Shown here one piece after another: positions 33,130 to 42,364 of a stretch of 64,000 nt of DNA. This DNA comes from Rossellomorea arthrocnemi. GTDB lineage: Bacteria; Bacillota; Bacilli; Bacillales; Bacillaceae_B. The stretch is from positions 62,001 to 126,000 of the forward strand of contig NZ_CAJGBF010000011.1 in NCBI RefSeq assembly GCF_904424705.1, written 5' to 3'. How positions within the stretch are numbered: the first letter of the stretch is position 1; each line of letters starts with the position of its first letter. The notes beneath the pieces are model-generated. The model was not told where the DNA came from and made no database searches. It saw only the letters and a program-made list of their open reading frames with translations. Position numbers and translations under genes: made by a program.

Positions 33130-35226
33130 ATGGATGAATATAAATTACAAGGGCTCACATGCGGAAATTGCGCGAGGGAAATGGAAGAAGAGATCAATAA
33201 GCTTGAGCACGGAGAAGGATCCAGAATACTTTATAACAGCAGTAAAATGATGCTGACTGAAGGTGTTGATTTAAATAAGGTTGAAAAAATCCTTTCCTCA
33301 GATGGAGCTGCCATCTTGAAAGATAAGGAAGGTGACCATGAACCTCATGATCACGACCATTCTCATACAAATAGCAGTACAATGAAGATCTTGCTGGGAA
33401 TCTCGACAATCATATTTCTTTCTGCCATTTATGTAGATTCACAACTGGATAATATTGTACCAGTACTTTTGTATTTGACATCAGCAGCAACAAGCGGGTA
33501 TTCGACATTCCTCAAAGGAGTAAAAAATTTATTTAAGTTTAAATTTAATATTGATACTCTCATGACAATCGCACTTGTCGGAGCTTTTTCAATCGGAGAA
33601 TGGAAGGAAGGAACACTGGTCGCTATTCTGTTCGGTCTCAATGAACTCTTAGAAGGAATGGGGATGGAGAAAGCTAGGAAGTCCATGGAAGAACTACTTA
33701 AGGTTGCACCTAAGGAAGCGATTCTTGTTGAAGGTGGGAAAGAACGGGTGGTTCCCATCAGTTCACTAAAAATTGAAGACATCGTCCTGGTCAAATCTGG
33801 GCAAAAGATTCCTTCAGATGGAATGGTTCAGTCAGGTAAAAGCTCAGTCAATGAAGCAGCCATCACCGGAGAAGCCATGCCCGTCGAAAAAGGACCCGGA
33901 GAAAAGGTATTTGGTGGAAGTATCAATAATGAAGGGGTATTAAAGGTAAAGATTTCTAAAGAATATAAAGATTCTTCACTTGCTAAAATACTGCATCTGG
34001 TGGAGGAAGCACAGGAAACCAAAACTCCGACAGAACAATTTATCAACAAGTTTGCCCGATATTATACACCACTTATCATGGTTGTTTCCGCCTTAGTCAT
34101 GCTAGTACCACCGCTTCTATTTAATGGAGATTGGGGTTCATGGTTTTATCAAGGGCTGGCTGTTCTCATTGTCGGTTGTCCATGTGCCTTGATTCTTTCT
34201 TCGCCAATAGCCATTGTCTCTGGAATTGCCCGAAATGCGAAGAACGGAATCCTTGTCAAGGGAGGAGTCTTCCTTGAGCAACTCGGGAAAATTGATACGA
34301 TTGCATTTGACAAAACAGGTACTTTAACCAAAGGGCATCCTTATGTAGAAGAAATAGCCGTTTACAATGAAGAAGACTTTTTCCGAATTGCAGGTTCAAT
34401 CGAGAAAACTTCTTCACACCCAATCGCAAAGGCAGTCATGAAAAAGATAAACGAAGGCTCTCATAACCAGGCATATTCAGAGCCACAAGAAATCAATACG
34501 ATCTCTGGTCAAGGTGTATCCGCTGTAATCGATGGGAAGACTTACAAAGTCGGCAATGAAAAAAGCCTCGATATTACCATCTCAATTGAAGTGAATCAAA
34601 GGATTCAATCGCTAAAAGACAAGGGATATACGCTAGTAATTGTGTCAAGTGATACAGAAGTTCTTGGGCTATTTGGTATTACGGATGAAATCAGGGAAGA
34701 AAGTAAAGAGATTATTGGAGGCCTTTATAAAGCAGGTATTAAAAATGCGGTCATGTTGACAGGAGATCATGACAAGACAGCAGAAAAAGTGGCAAAACAA
34801 GTGGGGTTGACAAACTATTATGCTGGTCTCCTTCCAGATGAAAAAGTTTCTAAAGTAAAGGAACTCACAAATCAAGGCAAGGTTGCCATGGTTGGGGACG
34901 GTATTAACGATGCTCCTGCATTGGCTACAGCGGATTTGGGAATCGCGATGGGCAAAGGAACGGATAGTGCGATTGAAACAGCCGATATCGTACTGATGCA
35001 GGATCATCTTGGGAAGCTGCCATCAGCCATAAAGATTGCTAAACGAGTCAATAAAATTATAAAAATTAACATCTCATTGGCATTGGGATTAAAACTAATC
35101 GCCTTGCTCTTGACTATCCCAGGGTTATTAACATTGTGGATTGCTATCTTATCCGATATGGGAGCAACCATTTTGGTCACGTTGGTAAGTCTTACGGTAA
35201 TGCTTGGGGAAAGGCAAAAGCAATAA
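33130..35226 (+). CDS. P1B-type Cd/Zn/Co-exporting ATPase
   Basis: 698 aa. Short N-terminal metal-binding domain with LTCGNCARE (Cys12, Cys15), a His/Asp-rich linker at about 72-84 (DHEPHDHDHSH) that could bind zinc, CPC motif in VGCPCALILSS (about 350), DKTGTLTKG (about 393), GDGINDAPALATADLG. CadA/ZntA group. Co-transcribed with the CzrA-like repressor. Diverged from the other Cd ATPases at 12056 and 37422, so the three are separate acquisitions or old duplicates. Confidence 0.93.
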   Translation: MDEYKLQGLTCGNCAREMEEEINKLEHGEGSRILYNSSKMMLTEGVDLNKVEKILSSDGAAILKDKEGDHEPHDHDHSHTNSSTMKILLGISTIIFLSAIYVDSQLDNIVPVLLYLTSAATSGYSTFLKGVKNLFKFKFNIDTLMTIALVGAFSIGEWKEGTLVAILFGLNELLEGMGMEKARKSMEELLKVAPKEAILVEGGKERVVPISSLKIEDIVLVKSGQKIPSDGMVQSGKSSVNEAAITGEAMPVEKGPGEKVFGGSINNEGVLKVKISKEYKDSSLAKILHLVEEAQETKTPTEQFINKFARYYTPLIMVVSALVMLVPPLLFNGDWGSWFYQGLAVLIVGCPCALILSSPIAIVSGIARNAKNGILVKGGVFLEQLGKIDTIAFDKTGTLTKGHPYVEEIAVYNEEDFFRIAGSIEKTSSHPIAKAVMKKINEGSHNQAYSEPQEINTISGQGVSAVIDGKTYKVGNEKSLDITISIEVNQRIQSLKDKGYTLVIVSSDTEVLGLFGITDEIREESKEIIGGLYKAGIKNAVMLTGDHDKTAEKVAKQVGLTNYYAGLLPDEKVSKVKELTNQGKVAMVGDGINDAPALATADLGIAMGKGTDSAIETADIVLMQDHLGKLPSAIKIAKRVNKIIKINISLALGLKLIALLLTIPGLLTLWIAILSDMGATILVTLVSLTVMLGERQKQ

Positions 35227-35233
35227 AATAAGT

Positions 35234-35267
35234 AAAAGGAGCAGGACTGATTCTGCTCCTTTTATTT
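35234..35267 (+). terminator. Terminator after the P1B ATPase
   Basis: AAAAGGAGCAG and CTGCTCCTTTT pair. Confidence 0.85.
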
Positions 35268-35367
35268 ATGATAACTTGTCACATTATGATCATTTTTCTT
35301 ACTATGTCCGGCCTGATACTCATGGTACATTTATGATAAATATTACAGAGGAGGAGGAGGATGAATA

Positions 35368-35952
35368 ATGAAGAAATTTTATTGGGGGAGCATTCTTATC
35401 TCTGCTATGCTTCTTCTTTCAGGGTGTGCAGAATTTGAAGCCGAAACGGATTGGCAGGTACAGGACTTCAATTATACAAATCAAAAGAGTGAAGAGGTGG
35501 GGTTAAAAGATTTGAAGGGTGACATTTGGATAGCTGATTTCATCTTTACCAGTTGTGAAACTGTGTGTCCACCAATGACATATAATCTGACCAAAATTCA
35601 AAAACAATTAAAAGAGGAGGGAATTAACGATATTAGGTTTGTCTCGTTTAGCGTTGATCCAGAAGTCGATACACCGGAAAAGTTGAAAGAATACATAGGC
35701 AATTACGAAACAGATACAAACAAATGGGATCTTCTCACTGGTTATGATCAAAAAGAAATCAGCACACTTGCTGAAGAGTCGTTTAAGGTATTGGTAAGGG
35801 ATGATCCCTCCTCTGATCAAGTCATACACGGCACCAGCTTCTATTTGGTGAATAAAGAAGGGAAAGTGGTTAAGAATTACAGCGGGGTACAGGATGTCCC
35901 TTATGAAGAAATCGTATCAGACATCAAGCTTCTGAAGAAATCGTATGAATAG
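35368..35952 (+). CDS. Sco1/SenC-family copper chaperone lipoprotein
   Basis: 194 aa. Lipobox LLLSGC with Cys20 as lipidated residue, then a thioredoxin-like domain with the copper ligands Cys63 and Cys67 (TSCETVCPPM) and His154 (VIHGTSFYL). Sco proteins deliver copper to the CuA site of cytochrome c oxidase and may also act in thiol redox. First gene of a four-gene run, 35368-36882. Consistent with an envelope respiratory role alongside CtaA. Confidence 0.9.
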   Translation: MKKFYWGSILISAMLLLSGCAEFEAETDWQVQDFNYTNQKSEEVGLKDLKGDIWIADFIFTSCETVCPPMTYNLTKIQKQLKEEGINDIRFVSFSVDPEVDTPEKLKEYIGNYETDTNKWDLLTGYDQKEISTLAEESFKVLVRDDPSSDQVIHGTSFYLVNKEGKVVKNYSGVQDVPYEEIVSDIKLLKKSYE

Positions 35953-35962
35953 GGTGAAATAG

Positions 35963-36373
35963 ATGAAAAAAAGAATCATTTTTATGTTTAGTATCATGTT
36001 ATTAATGGGGATATTGGGAGCATGCGGGTCCGACGAAAATCTAAAAGACAAAGAAGAAGGTCAAATGCCTCAAATGCTAGATGTAAAAGTAAAAACCGAT
36101 CCGGCTGAACTCTCGGCGGGTAATACCACTCAAGTAAACGCCATCGTTACCCAAGGTGAGGAAAAGGTGTCCGATGCAGATGAAGTCCTGTTTGAAATCT
36201 GGAAGGAAGGAGCATCTGAAGAAGATCACATAAAGAAAGAAGCCGAGCATAAAGAGGATGGAAAATATGCCATCGACTATACGTTCGATGAAAAAGGGAA
36301 GTATTTCATCATTGCCCATGTAACGGCAAGGGACCTTCACAACATGCCAAAAGTAGATGTGAATGTTCAGTAG
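35963..36373 (+). CDS. FixH/YtkA-like lipoprotein
   Basis: 136 aa. Signal peptide with lipobox ending at Cys21 (GILGAC), then a small beta-sandwich domain (LDVKVKTDPAELSAGNTTQV...KYFIIAHVTARD) of the YtkA/FixH type. Such proteins are often near Sco and cytochrome oxidase genes and may bind copper through Met/His residues near the ends (MPQML, DLHNMP). Starts 10 bases after the Sco gene. The family call is moderately confident. Confidence 0.75.
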   Translation: MKKRIIFMFSIMLLMGILGACGSDENLKDKEEGQMPQMLDVKVKTDPAELSAGNTTQVNAIVTQGEEKVSDADEVLFEIWKEGASEEDHIKKEAEHKEDGKYAIDYTFDEKGKYFIIAHVTARDLHNMPKVDVNVQ

Positions 36374-36391
36374 AAAGAAGGTGCAGCAGAT

Positions 36392-36703
36392 TTGGGTTTA
36401 TTAAAATATATTCGGATAGCGAGTATCGTCTTGATTGTCGGAATGGTTGTGTTCTTTTATGTCCCATTTAACTTAAGCCCCCCGGATTCAACCAGGGTGA
36501 TCCTCGATCATGATCAAAAGACTTATATTGCACCTCCTTGTTTCAATCAGGCGGATGCCACCAATTTCTTGGAAGAAACAACGGTTGCGAAACTTGATGA
36601 ACTTGATTATGAAGCAAATTCATTCTGTACGGAAGAAGCACTCACTGAAAAAAGGACAACCTTATTTCACCGTATGACAGGAGCAACGGCATTTGAATGG
36701 TGA
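36392..36703 (+). CDS. Hypothetical membrane-anchored protein (103 aa)
   Basis: TTG start behind GAAGGTG, 18 bases after the preceding gene. One N-terminal membrane helix (residues 5-26) and an outward soluble domain with two cysteines (APPCFNQADATNF and SFCTEEAL). Not recognised. Its position in the Sco operon suggests an envelope role. Confidence 0.6.
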   Translation: MGLLKYIRIASIVLIVGMVVFFYVPFNLSPPDSTRVILDHDQKTYIAPPCFNQADATNFLEETTVAKLDELDYEANSFCTEEALTEKRTTLFHRMTGATAFEW

Positions 36704-36726
36704 TGCTAAAAGAAAGGAATGAGAAG

Positions 36727-36882
36727 ATGGATATTATTAACTTCATATTGGTCTATTTGGTTTTATCGATTCCTTCAGGTCTTATAGTTCTGTTTTTTAA
36801 GAGAAAGTCATCGAAAGAGCTTAAGAAGTTGGAACAAACAGGTGAGCATTCAGGGTCTGTTGCAGCACCTGACAATAAATAA
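36727..36882 (+). CDS. Small membrane protein (51 aa)
   Basis: ATG 36727 with AAAGGA upstream is preferred to a start at 36697 overlapping the previous gene. One hydrophobic helix (IINFILVYLVLSIPSGLIVLF is too long to be soluble) followed by a basic, then polar tail. Last gene of the Sco cluster. Unknown function. Confidence 0.55.
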   Translation: MDIINFILVYLVLSIPSGLIVLFFKRKSSKELKKLEQTGEHSGSVAAPDNK

Positions 36883-37009
36883 GGGCGCATACCGCATGCA
36901 GCTATTTTGGTACGATCAGTACTTTTTGAAGAGCTTGTCCAAATGGATGAGCTCTTTTTCATTACTTCAAAGTGATCGGTGCAGTTCAGCTCAGATATTA
37001 AGAAAAGTT

Positions 37010-37070
37010 TTGACACACATATTAGGTATTGCTAATATGATAGTTGTACATATTAGAAAAATCTAATGTG
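37010..37070 (+). promoter_or_regulatory. Promoter with two CmtR-type operators
   Basis: -35 TTGACA (37010-37015), 17-base spacer, -10 TAATAT (37033-37038). A dyad ATATTAG (37019-37025), six bases, CTAATAT (37032-37038) fills the spacer and -10. A second dyad CATATTAG (37049-37056), six bases, CTAATGTG (37063-37070) follows downstream. Both have the same ATTAG-N6-CTAAT core, clearly sites for one dimeric repressor, encoded next. Confidence 0.85.
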
Positions 37071-37085
37071 ATAGGAGACAAAGAT

Positions 37086-37409
37086 ATGAGTACAAAAATG
37101 AATTTGGATACAAAGGTGAAGTTCCTGCATGGATTTGCCCACAAAATCAGGATACAGATATTAGAGAGTATAAAAACGGAAGAAAAGACGGTTTCACAAA
37201 TTGTCGGGGAGCTAGATGGGAGTCAGTCTAGTATTTCCCAGCACCTTGCTTGTTTAAGGGGATGCGGGTTGATTGTTGGCCGTCAGGAAGGAAAGTATAC
37301 GTACTATAGTTTAAGCAACCAGCATGTCCTCGATTTGCTAAATATGTTTGATGTCGTACTTGATGAAGTTGAAAACGATGTTGCGTGCTGTAACAATCAT
37401 ATCGTATAG
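37086..37409 (+). CDS. cmtR: CmtR-like ArsR-family Cd/Pb-responsive repressor
   Basis: 107 aa from ATG 37086 (TAGGAGACAAAG upstream). Winged helix with SQSSISQHLACLRGCGLI. Cys56 and Cys60 sit in the recognition helix and Cys101/Cys102 at the C terminus, matching the Cd/Pb site of mycobacterial CmtR (Cys57, Cys61, Cys102). Metal binding there distorts the DNA-binding helix. It follows two ATTAG-N6-CTAAT operators and precedes the ATPase by 12 bases. Confidence 0.9.
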   Translation: MSTKMNLDTKVKFLHGFAHKIRIQILESIKTEEKTVSQIVGELDGSQSSISQHLACLRGCGLIVGRQEGKYTYYSLSNQHVLDLLNMFDVVLDEVENDVACCNNHIV

Positions 37410-37421
37410 AGGGTGAATTGA

Positions 37422-40025
37422 ATGGGAGAGTCATCTTGCAACTCAAGAAAAAAAGAAACAAGCAAAGAGATTGAAAAAGAAAGCTGCTGCAGTAGTCAAG
37501 GTGAGGAGAAAAAACAAGACCCTAAAGGCTGTTGCGGCAGTCAGGAACAATTTCAAGAGCCTGAAAAGGAAGAATCATTGGCGGCGGTCAAGAGTGAAGA
37601 GTCACATAGCGGCGATACGAGCTCATGCTGCAGCAATGGCAAGAAGGACAGTATTGACTTAAAAGGGTCCTGCTGTACATCAAAAAATGAAAACGGTGAA
37701 AAGGGAAATGAGCCTTCTTCTGTATCCCACAAGGCTGAATACCGGATTTATGGGATGGATTGCCCTTCTTGTGCAATGTCGATTGAAAAAGCTCTTGTAA
37801 AGCTGGATGGAATTGATGAGGCCAGAGTCCACTATAACTCTGCCAAACTTCAGGTAGCAGGAAACAGCGGCTTTGATCAAGTCGAGTCGGAGGTTCATAA
37901 GCTTGGATTCAAGATTGAACCAATCCATCAGAACAATAACTTGAGAACATACACTATCGAGGGGATGGATTGCGGGAGCTGCGCCAAGAGCATTGAAAAC
38001 CACTTGAATACGATTCCTCAAGTCCGGCATGTAAGCGTCAATTTTTCTTCGGGAAAAATGAAAGTGGATCATGAGAACAGTGTGGAAGAAATCGTCTCTG
38101 AAGTTTCTAAGATTGGATTCCAAGCATCCTTGCTTTCAAAACGTGATGGGAGCACTGTTGCATCCAATAAAAAAGAAGAGTTTGGAGCCATCATCACTTC
38201 AGGAATATTGATTGCTTTGGGGTTCATAGGAACGTTAACAGGGATTTCCTCTATAGTAATCACCCTGATGTACGCAGCTGCTATGTTCATAAGTGGTCAT
38301 AAGCCGGTTAAAAGTGCCTATTACTCTATCAAGAGCCGTTCATTAGATATGAATGTATTGATGTCGGTTGCAGCCATCGGAGCTGCGCTGATCGGGGAAT
38401 GGCTTGAAGGGGCCACGGTGGTCTGGCTGTTTGCACTTGGAACCACTCTTCAAACGATGTCGATCGAGAAGACGAGAAGTTCCATCAGAAACCTGATGAA
38501 TCTGGCACCATCGGAGGCGTGGATCAAAGATGGGTCGCAGTTAAAGAAGAAGCCTGTTGAAGAAGTTGGTGTGGGTGATATTTTAATCGTAAAACCTGGA
38601 GATCGAATTCCTCTGGACGGTGAAATCATAACCGGTGTATCAAGCATCAACCAAGCTCCAATTACAGGTGAATCCATCCCTGTGGATAAAGAAGCCGGGG
38701 ACTTAGTCTATGCGGGAACGATTAACGAAAATGGCTCTCTTGAAATAAAGGTCACGAAGCTGGCTGAAGATACAACCATTGCAAAAATCATACACCTGGT
38801 CGAAGAAGCACAGGAGCAGAAGGCACCGACCCAGGCATTCATCGATAAGTTCGCAGCTGTCTATACGCCGATTGTGTTTATACTTGCGCTGGTCGTCATG
38901 GTTCTCCCGCCACTGGTTGGCTTTGGTACTTGGGGAGAATGGTTTTATAAAGGGCTCGAATTATTAGTCGTTGCCTGTCCATGTGCCCTGGTCATTTCTA
39001 CACCTGTCGCGATTGTCTCGGCAATTGGGAATGCAGCGAAGAACGGTGTTTTAATTAAAGGTGGCACATTCCTTGAAAAAGCCGGGGCGATTTCGGCCAT
39101 AGCGTTTGATAAAACGGGTACCTTAACCGAAGGAAAGCCAAAGGTTTCTGAAGTTAAGGCATTTCATTTAACAGAAGAAGAGTTGTTATCCATTGCTCTG
39201 ACTTTAGAGAATTATTCGACCCACCCGATTGCAAAAACCATAGTCGAATTTGCGAATGAAAAAGGAATTGAATCGAAAGGTGGCGAGTTATTTAAAAGTA
39301 TAGTGGGGAAAGGTGTGCAGGCAACTATAGCAGGTGTCATCCACTATGCGGGTAATCCAAGGCTTTTTGAGGAAATGAATATCCCTTTAGGCGAAGCGAT
39401 AACAATTGGTCGAGATTTACAGAGCAGAGGGAAGACCGTCGTGATCATTGGTACAAAGGAGGGTGTACTTGGAGTCATATCGGTTGCTGATTCGATCAGG
39501 AAAACAACTGTAAAAGCACTTGACGGCTTGAAGGGAGCAGGTATTGACCAGGTAGTGATGCTGACTGGTGATAATGAAGGTACCGCCAACATGATTTCAA
39601 AGGAAGCAAACGTCAATCGCTACTTTGCAGAGCTATTGCCCCAAGATAAAGTCGATGCGATCAAGAAACTGCAAAGCGAAGGTCATAAAGTAGCCATGGT
39701 CGGGGATGGCATTAACGATGCCCCTGCACTTGCCACCGCTGATTTAGGAATCGCCATGGGCGGTGCAGGCACAGACACTGCGATGGAAACGGCCGACATT
39801 GTGTTAATGGCGGATAATCTTGAAAAACTTCCTCACACGATCAATTTGAGCAGAAAAGCACTAACGATCATCAAACAAAACATATGGTTCTCATTGATGG
39901 TAAAGGTCATCGCGCTGGCACTGATTTTCCCAGGTTGGCTGACTTTGTGGCTGGCAGTCCTAAGCGATACAGGAGCTGCAATCATCGTCATTTTAAATGC
40001 TCTTCGACTATTAAAAATAAAATAA
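37422..40025 (+). CDS. P1B-type Cd/Pb/Zn ATPase with Cys-Cys-rich N-terminal tail and two metal-binding domains
   Basis: 867 aa, unusually long. Residues 1-105 are a hydrophilic low-complexity tail with Cys6 and four Cys-Cys pairs (22-23, 37-38, 69-70, 84-85), each in a Ser/Gly context such as ESCCSSQ or GSCCTSK. Two heavy-metal-associated domains follow (GMDCPSC, Cys114/117; GMDCGSC, Cys184/187). Then CPC in [11 protein letters not shown] (about 519), DKTGTLTEG (about 562), GDGINDAPALA. The tail may gather thiophilic metal such as Pb or Cd. Partner of the CmtR-like repressor. Intact. Confidence 0.92.
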   Translation: MGESSCNSRKKETSKEIEKESCCSSQGEEKKQDPKGCCGSQEQFQEPEKEESLAAVKSEESHSGDTSSCCSNGKKDSIDLKGSCCTSKNENGEKGNEPSSVSHKAEYRIYGMDCPSCAMSIEKALVKLDGIDEARVHYNSAKLQVAGNSGFDQVESEVHKLGFKIEPIHQNNNLRTYTIEGMDCGSCAKSIENHLNTIPQVRHVSVNFSSGKMKVDHENSVEEIVSEVSKIGFQASLLSKRDGSTVASNKKEEFGAIITSGILIALGFIGTLTGISSIVITLMYAAAMFISGHKPVKSAYYSIKSRSLDMNVLMSVAAIGAALIGEWLEGATVVWLFALGTTLQTMSIEKTRSSIRNLMNLAPSEAWIKDGSQLKKKPVEEVGVGDILIVKPGDRIPLDGEIITGVSSINQAPITGESIPVDKEAGDLVYAGTINENGSLEIKVTKLAEDTTIAKIIHLVEEAQEQKAPTQAFIDKFAAVYTPIVFILALVVMVLPPLVGFGTWGEWFYKGLELLVVACPCALVISTPVAIVSAIGNAAKNGVLIKGGTFLEKAGAISAIAFDKTGTLTEGKPKVSEVKAFHLTEEELLSIALTLENYSTHPIAKTIVEFANEKGIESKGGELFKSIVGKGVQATIAGVIHYAGNPRLFEEMNIPLGEAITIGRDLQSRGKTVVIIGTKEGVLGVISVADSIRKTTVKALDGLKGAGIDQVVMLTGDNEGTANMISKEANVNRYFAELLPQDKVDAIKKLQSEGHKVAMVGDGINDAPALATADLGIAMGGAGTDTAMETADIVLMADNLEKLPHTINLSRKALTIIKQNIWFSLMVKVIALALIFPGWLTLWLAVLSDTGAAIIVILNALRLLKIK

Positions 40026-40058
40026 TTGAAACCTGTTTCAGTGTTTACTAACCAAACA

Positions 40059-40089
40059 AGACCACTTTTAATTAAGTGGTCTGTTTTTG
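40059..40089 (+). terminator. Terminator after the long P1B ATPase
   Basis: AGACCACTT and AAGTGGTCT pair, followed by GTTTTTG. A second hairpin with AAACCCTTGA/TCAAGGGTTT lies at 40117-40142. Confidence 0.85.
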
Positions 40090-40146
40090 ATTGACATAGA
40101 TTGTTTATTAAGAAAAAAAACCCTTGAATATCAAGGGTTTTCGGTA

Positions 40147-40190
40147 TGGAGCATAGCGGGATCGAACCGCTGACCTTTTGGCTGCCAGCG
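40147..40190 (-). pseudogene. tRNA-Ala(GGC) 3' fragment
   Basis: On the minus strand: an anticodon-loop-like CTGGCAG, then GGTCAGCGGTTCGATCCCGC, then TATGCTCCA. The T-arm is perfect (AGCGG/CCGCT around TTCGATC) and the 3' half differs from the usual Bacillus tRNA-Ala 3' half by only a few bases. The 5' acceptor strand and D-arm are absent and the anticodon stem is degenerate. A 3' tRNA fragment of this kind is what an integrative element leaves as an attachment site. No integrase is visible. Confidence 0.65.
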
Positions 40191-40267
40191 AACGTTGAGT
40201 TATTAAATACGTTAAAATAAGTCCATTTAGGTCGTTTTAATGTAAAGGAATTTACGGAAAAAACCCA

Positions 40268-41565
40268 TTAAATATTCAATTGTGTGCTTTTGTGAACTTT
40301 TATGGTAATGTGCGTGGTCATTTTTAAAATAAAGTTGTACCTAAATAGAAATGGTTCTTTTTCACGTAAAGCCGTAGCCAACCTGTTTTGTCTTGAATAA
40401 GAACCTAGTTTCCCCATAATAAAGGATGCTGAAACTGTTCCTTCCCTTATAGAATGAGCTAATCGCAAATCATCCTCATAAATTTCTTTTAATGACCTTT
40501 GTATTTGTTTGTCCACGTAAAATGGCTTCTAATTTTGGATATTCACTTGCTTTATCTAAAGTAAATAATTTCGAGTCTGATAAATCCCTTATTCTTGGAG
40601 CAAATTTAAACCCTAATAAATGAGTCAATCCGAATATTTGGTCTATGTAACCAACTGTGTCTGTATAATGCTTTTCTATGTTTAGATCCGTCTCATAGTG
40701 CAACAAACCATCCAAAGCATGAATCGCATCCCTTGAATTAGTATGAGTAATCTTTGTGTAGTAAGAAGAGAATTGATCACTAGTAAAAGGGTAGATGGTG
40801 GTTCCTTTTCCGGTTCCATAAGATGGATTTGCATCTGCATGTATTGATGATACACCTAGCTGTATTCTCATACCGTCTGATAAGGATGTTGTACCGTCTC
40901 CCAAAAAGGAAGATAATTGTAATTGGTGATAAAAATTTTCTGATACAACTTGGGCTTCATTCATTGCATTTTCGTACATGCGCCGTTGAGATACATTGGC
41001 TAATTGCTTATATGTAAGTCCGGGTGTTGCTTCAGCCATCTTGCTTAAACCTATATTCATCCCCATTCTAAAAGTGCAGCCATATAATTATCGTTTCTTC
41101 TTTATCCGGTTTTCGACTATTGGAAGCATGAGTAAATTGCTCATGAAATCCTGTTATATAAACAATATCCACCAGTGAAAAATTGGTTAATTTTATTCTT
41201 GGTAGCATCTGATACAGGTTTGCACTAAAATTTTTTTCCTCTTCTGGAACATCTTGTTCTAAGCGTGAAAGTAATAGCTTTCCTTTTTCAAGAAAAACGA
41301 AAATTGGTAGTTATCCACTTTAACCTTTTATTAAGACTGTTGGCTCTTTCCTTCATATAATCTTCGAATGATAAACTAACTGATAATCTAGTAATCTCCT
41401 TCGTTTGATTCCATGTATCTTCTGAAAATAAATATTCCTTAAAATCTCTATATTGTCTGCTACTAACAATGGAAGCATCTCCCTGCTCTTACATGCTCAC
41501 GAAGTTCTGTTGAAAAAGCGATTTCATAGTAATGACGGTTGATTGTTGTCCGATCATCCTTTATA
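40268..41565 (-). pseudogene. tnpA: Decayed Tn3-family transposase, C-terminal half
   Basis: Fragments in several minus frames align with the intact transposase at 7897: [20 protein letters not shown] (40268-40516), then MGMNIGLSKMAEATPGLTYK to [10 protein letters not shown] (about 40490-41066), then upstream DDRTTINRHYYEIAFSTELR (about 41510-41565). At least three frameshifts and missing 5' and 3' ends. Homologous to, but clearly diverged from, the 7897 copy, so it comes from a different element. Confidence 0.85.
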
Positions 41566-41591
41566 TATCAATAGAGTGTACTCTATTGATA
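41566..41591. repeat. 26-bp near-perfect palindrome at the break of the Tn3 remnant
   Basis: Arms TATCAATAGAGT (41566-41577) and ACTCTATTGATA (41580-41591) around GT. It lies exactly where transposase homology stops and 70 bases before the resolvase remnant. Could be a res subsite I or an operator. Confidence 0.6.
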
Positions 41592-41663
41592 CAAGTATAA
41601 TAGGCTGATAAATTTGTAATTAAGAGTGTCTCATAGGACTTGTCTCAAAAATGGGGTGGTATT

Positions 41664-42225
41664 CTGCGAAAAATAGGTTATATACGTGTCAGTTCAACTA
41701 GCCAAAACCCTTCAAGGCAATTTCAACAATTGCACGAAATCGGAATGGATATTATCTTGAAGAAAAAGTTTTTGGAGCAACAAATGATCGTAAGCAACTT
41801 CAAAAAATGTTGAAGGATTTACAGGAGGGTGGCATTATTTATGTTACAGACTTAACTCGGATCACTCGAAGTACGCAGAATTTATTTGAATTGATTGATT
41901 TATACGAAATAAAAAAAGCAAGCTTAAAATCACTCAAGGATACATGGCTAGATTTATCAGAAGATAATCCATACAGCCAATTTTTAATTACGGTTATCGC
42001 TGGTGTTAACCAATTAGAGCGAGATTTTATCCGTATGCGTCAACGTAAAGGTATGGAGCTGGCCAAGAAAGAAGGAAAGTTTAAAGGCAGATTAAAGAAT
42101 TATCATAAAAATCACGCAGGTATGATTTTGCAGTAAAGATATATAAAGAAGGAGGTATGACTGTAAATCAAATTTGTGAAATTACAAATGTATCTAGGGC
42201 TTCATTATATAGAAAGCTATCGTAA
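41664..42225 (+). pseudogene. tnpR: Decayed serine resolvase
   Basis: Frame 1 reads RKIGYIRVSSTSQNPSRQFQ (catalytic Ser motif) to about 41760, a frameshift follows, then FGATNDRKQLQK...GGIIYVTDLTRITRSTQNLF to 42136, another frameshift, then VKIYKEGGMTVNQICEITNV, the helix-turn-helix, to TAA at 42223. All domains of a TnpR are present but the gene is broken twice. Pairs with the transposase remnant upstream, in divergent orientation. Confidence 0.85.
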
Positions 42226-42314
42226 GGGAACAAATAATCATACCTTATTCCATCAAGGTGCCTGCTGTTGAGTAAGGCTTATTGAAAGTGAACTAGTAAA
42301 TAACACTTCTTCTC

Positions 42315-42346
42315 TTGACCCTGTACTATGGTACAGGGTTTATACT
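42315..42346 (+). promoter_or_regulatory. mer promoter/operator (MerR-type, 20-bp spacer)
   Basis: -35 TTGACC (42315-42320), 20-base spacer, -10 TATACT (42341-42346). Within the spacer a perfect dyad ACCCTGTAC (42318-42326), TATG, GTACAGGGT (42331-42339). The overlong spacer and the dyad are hallmarks of promoters that MerR untwists when it binds mercury. Confidence 0.9.
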
Positions 42347-42364
42347 TTATATGAGGTGAGATAA

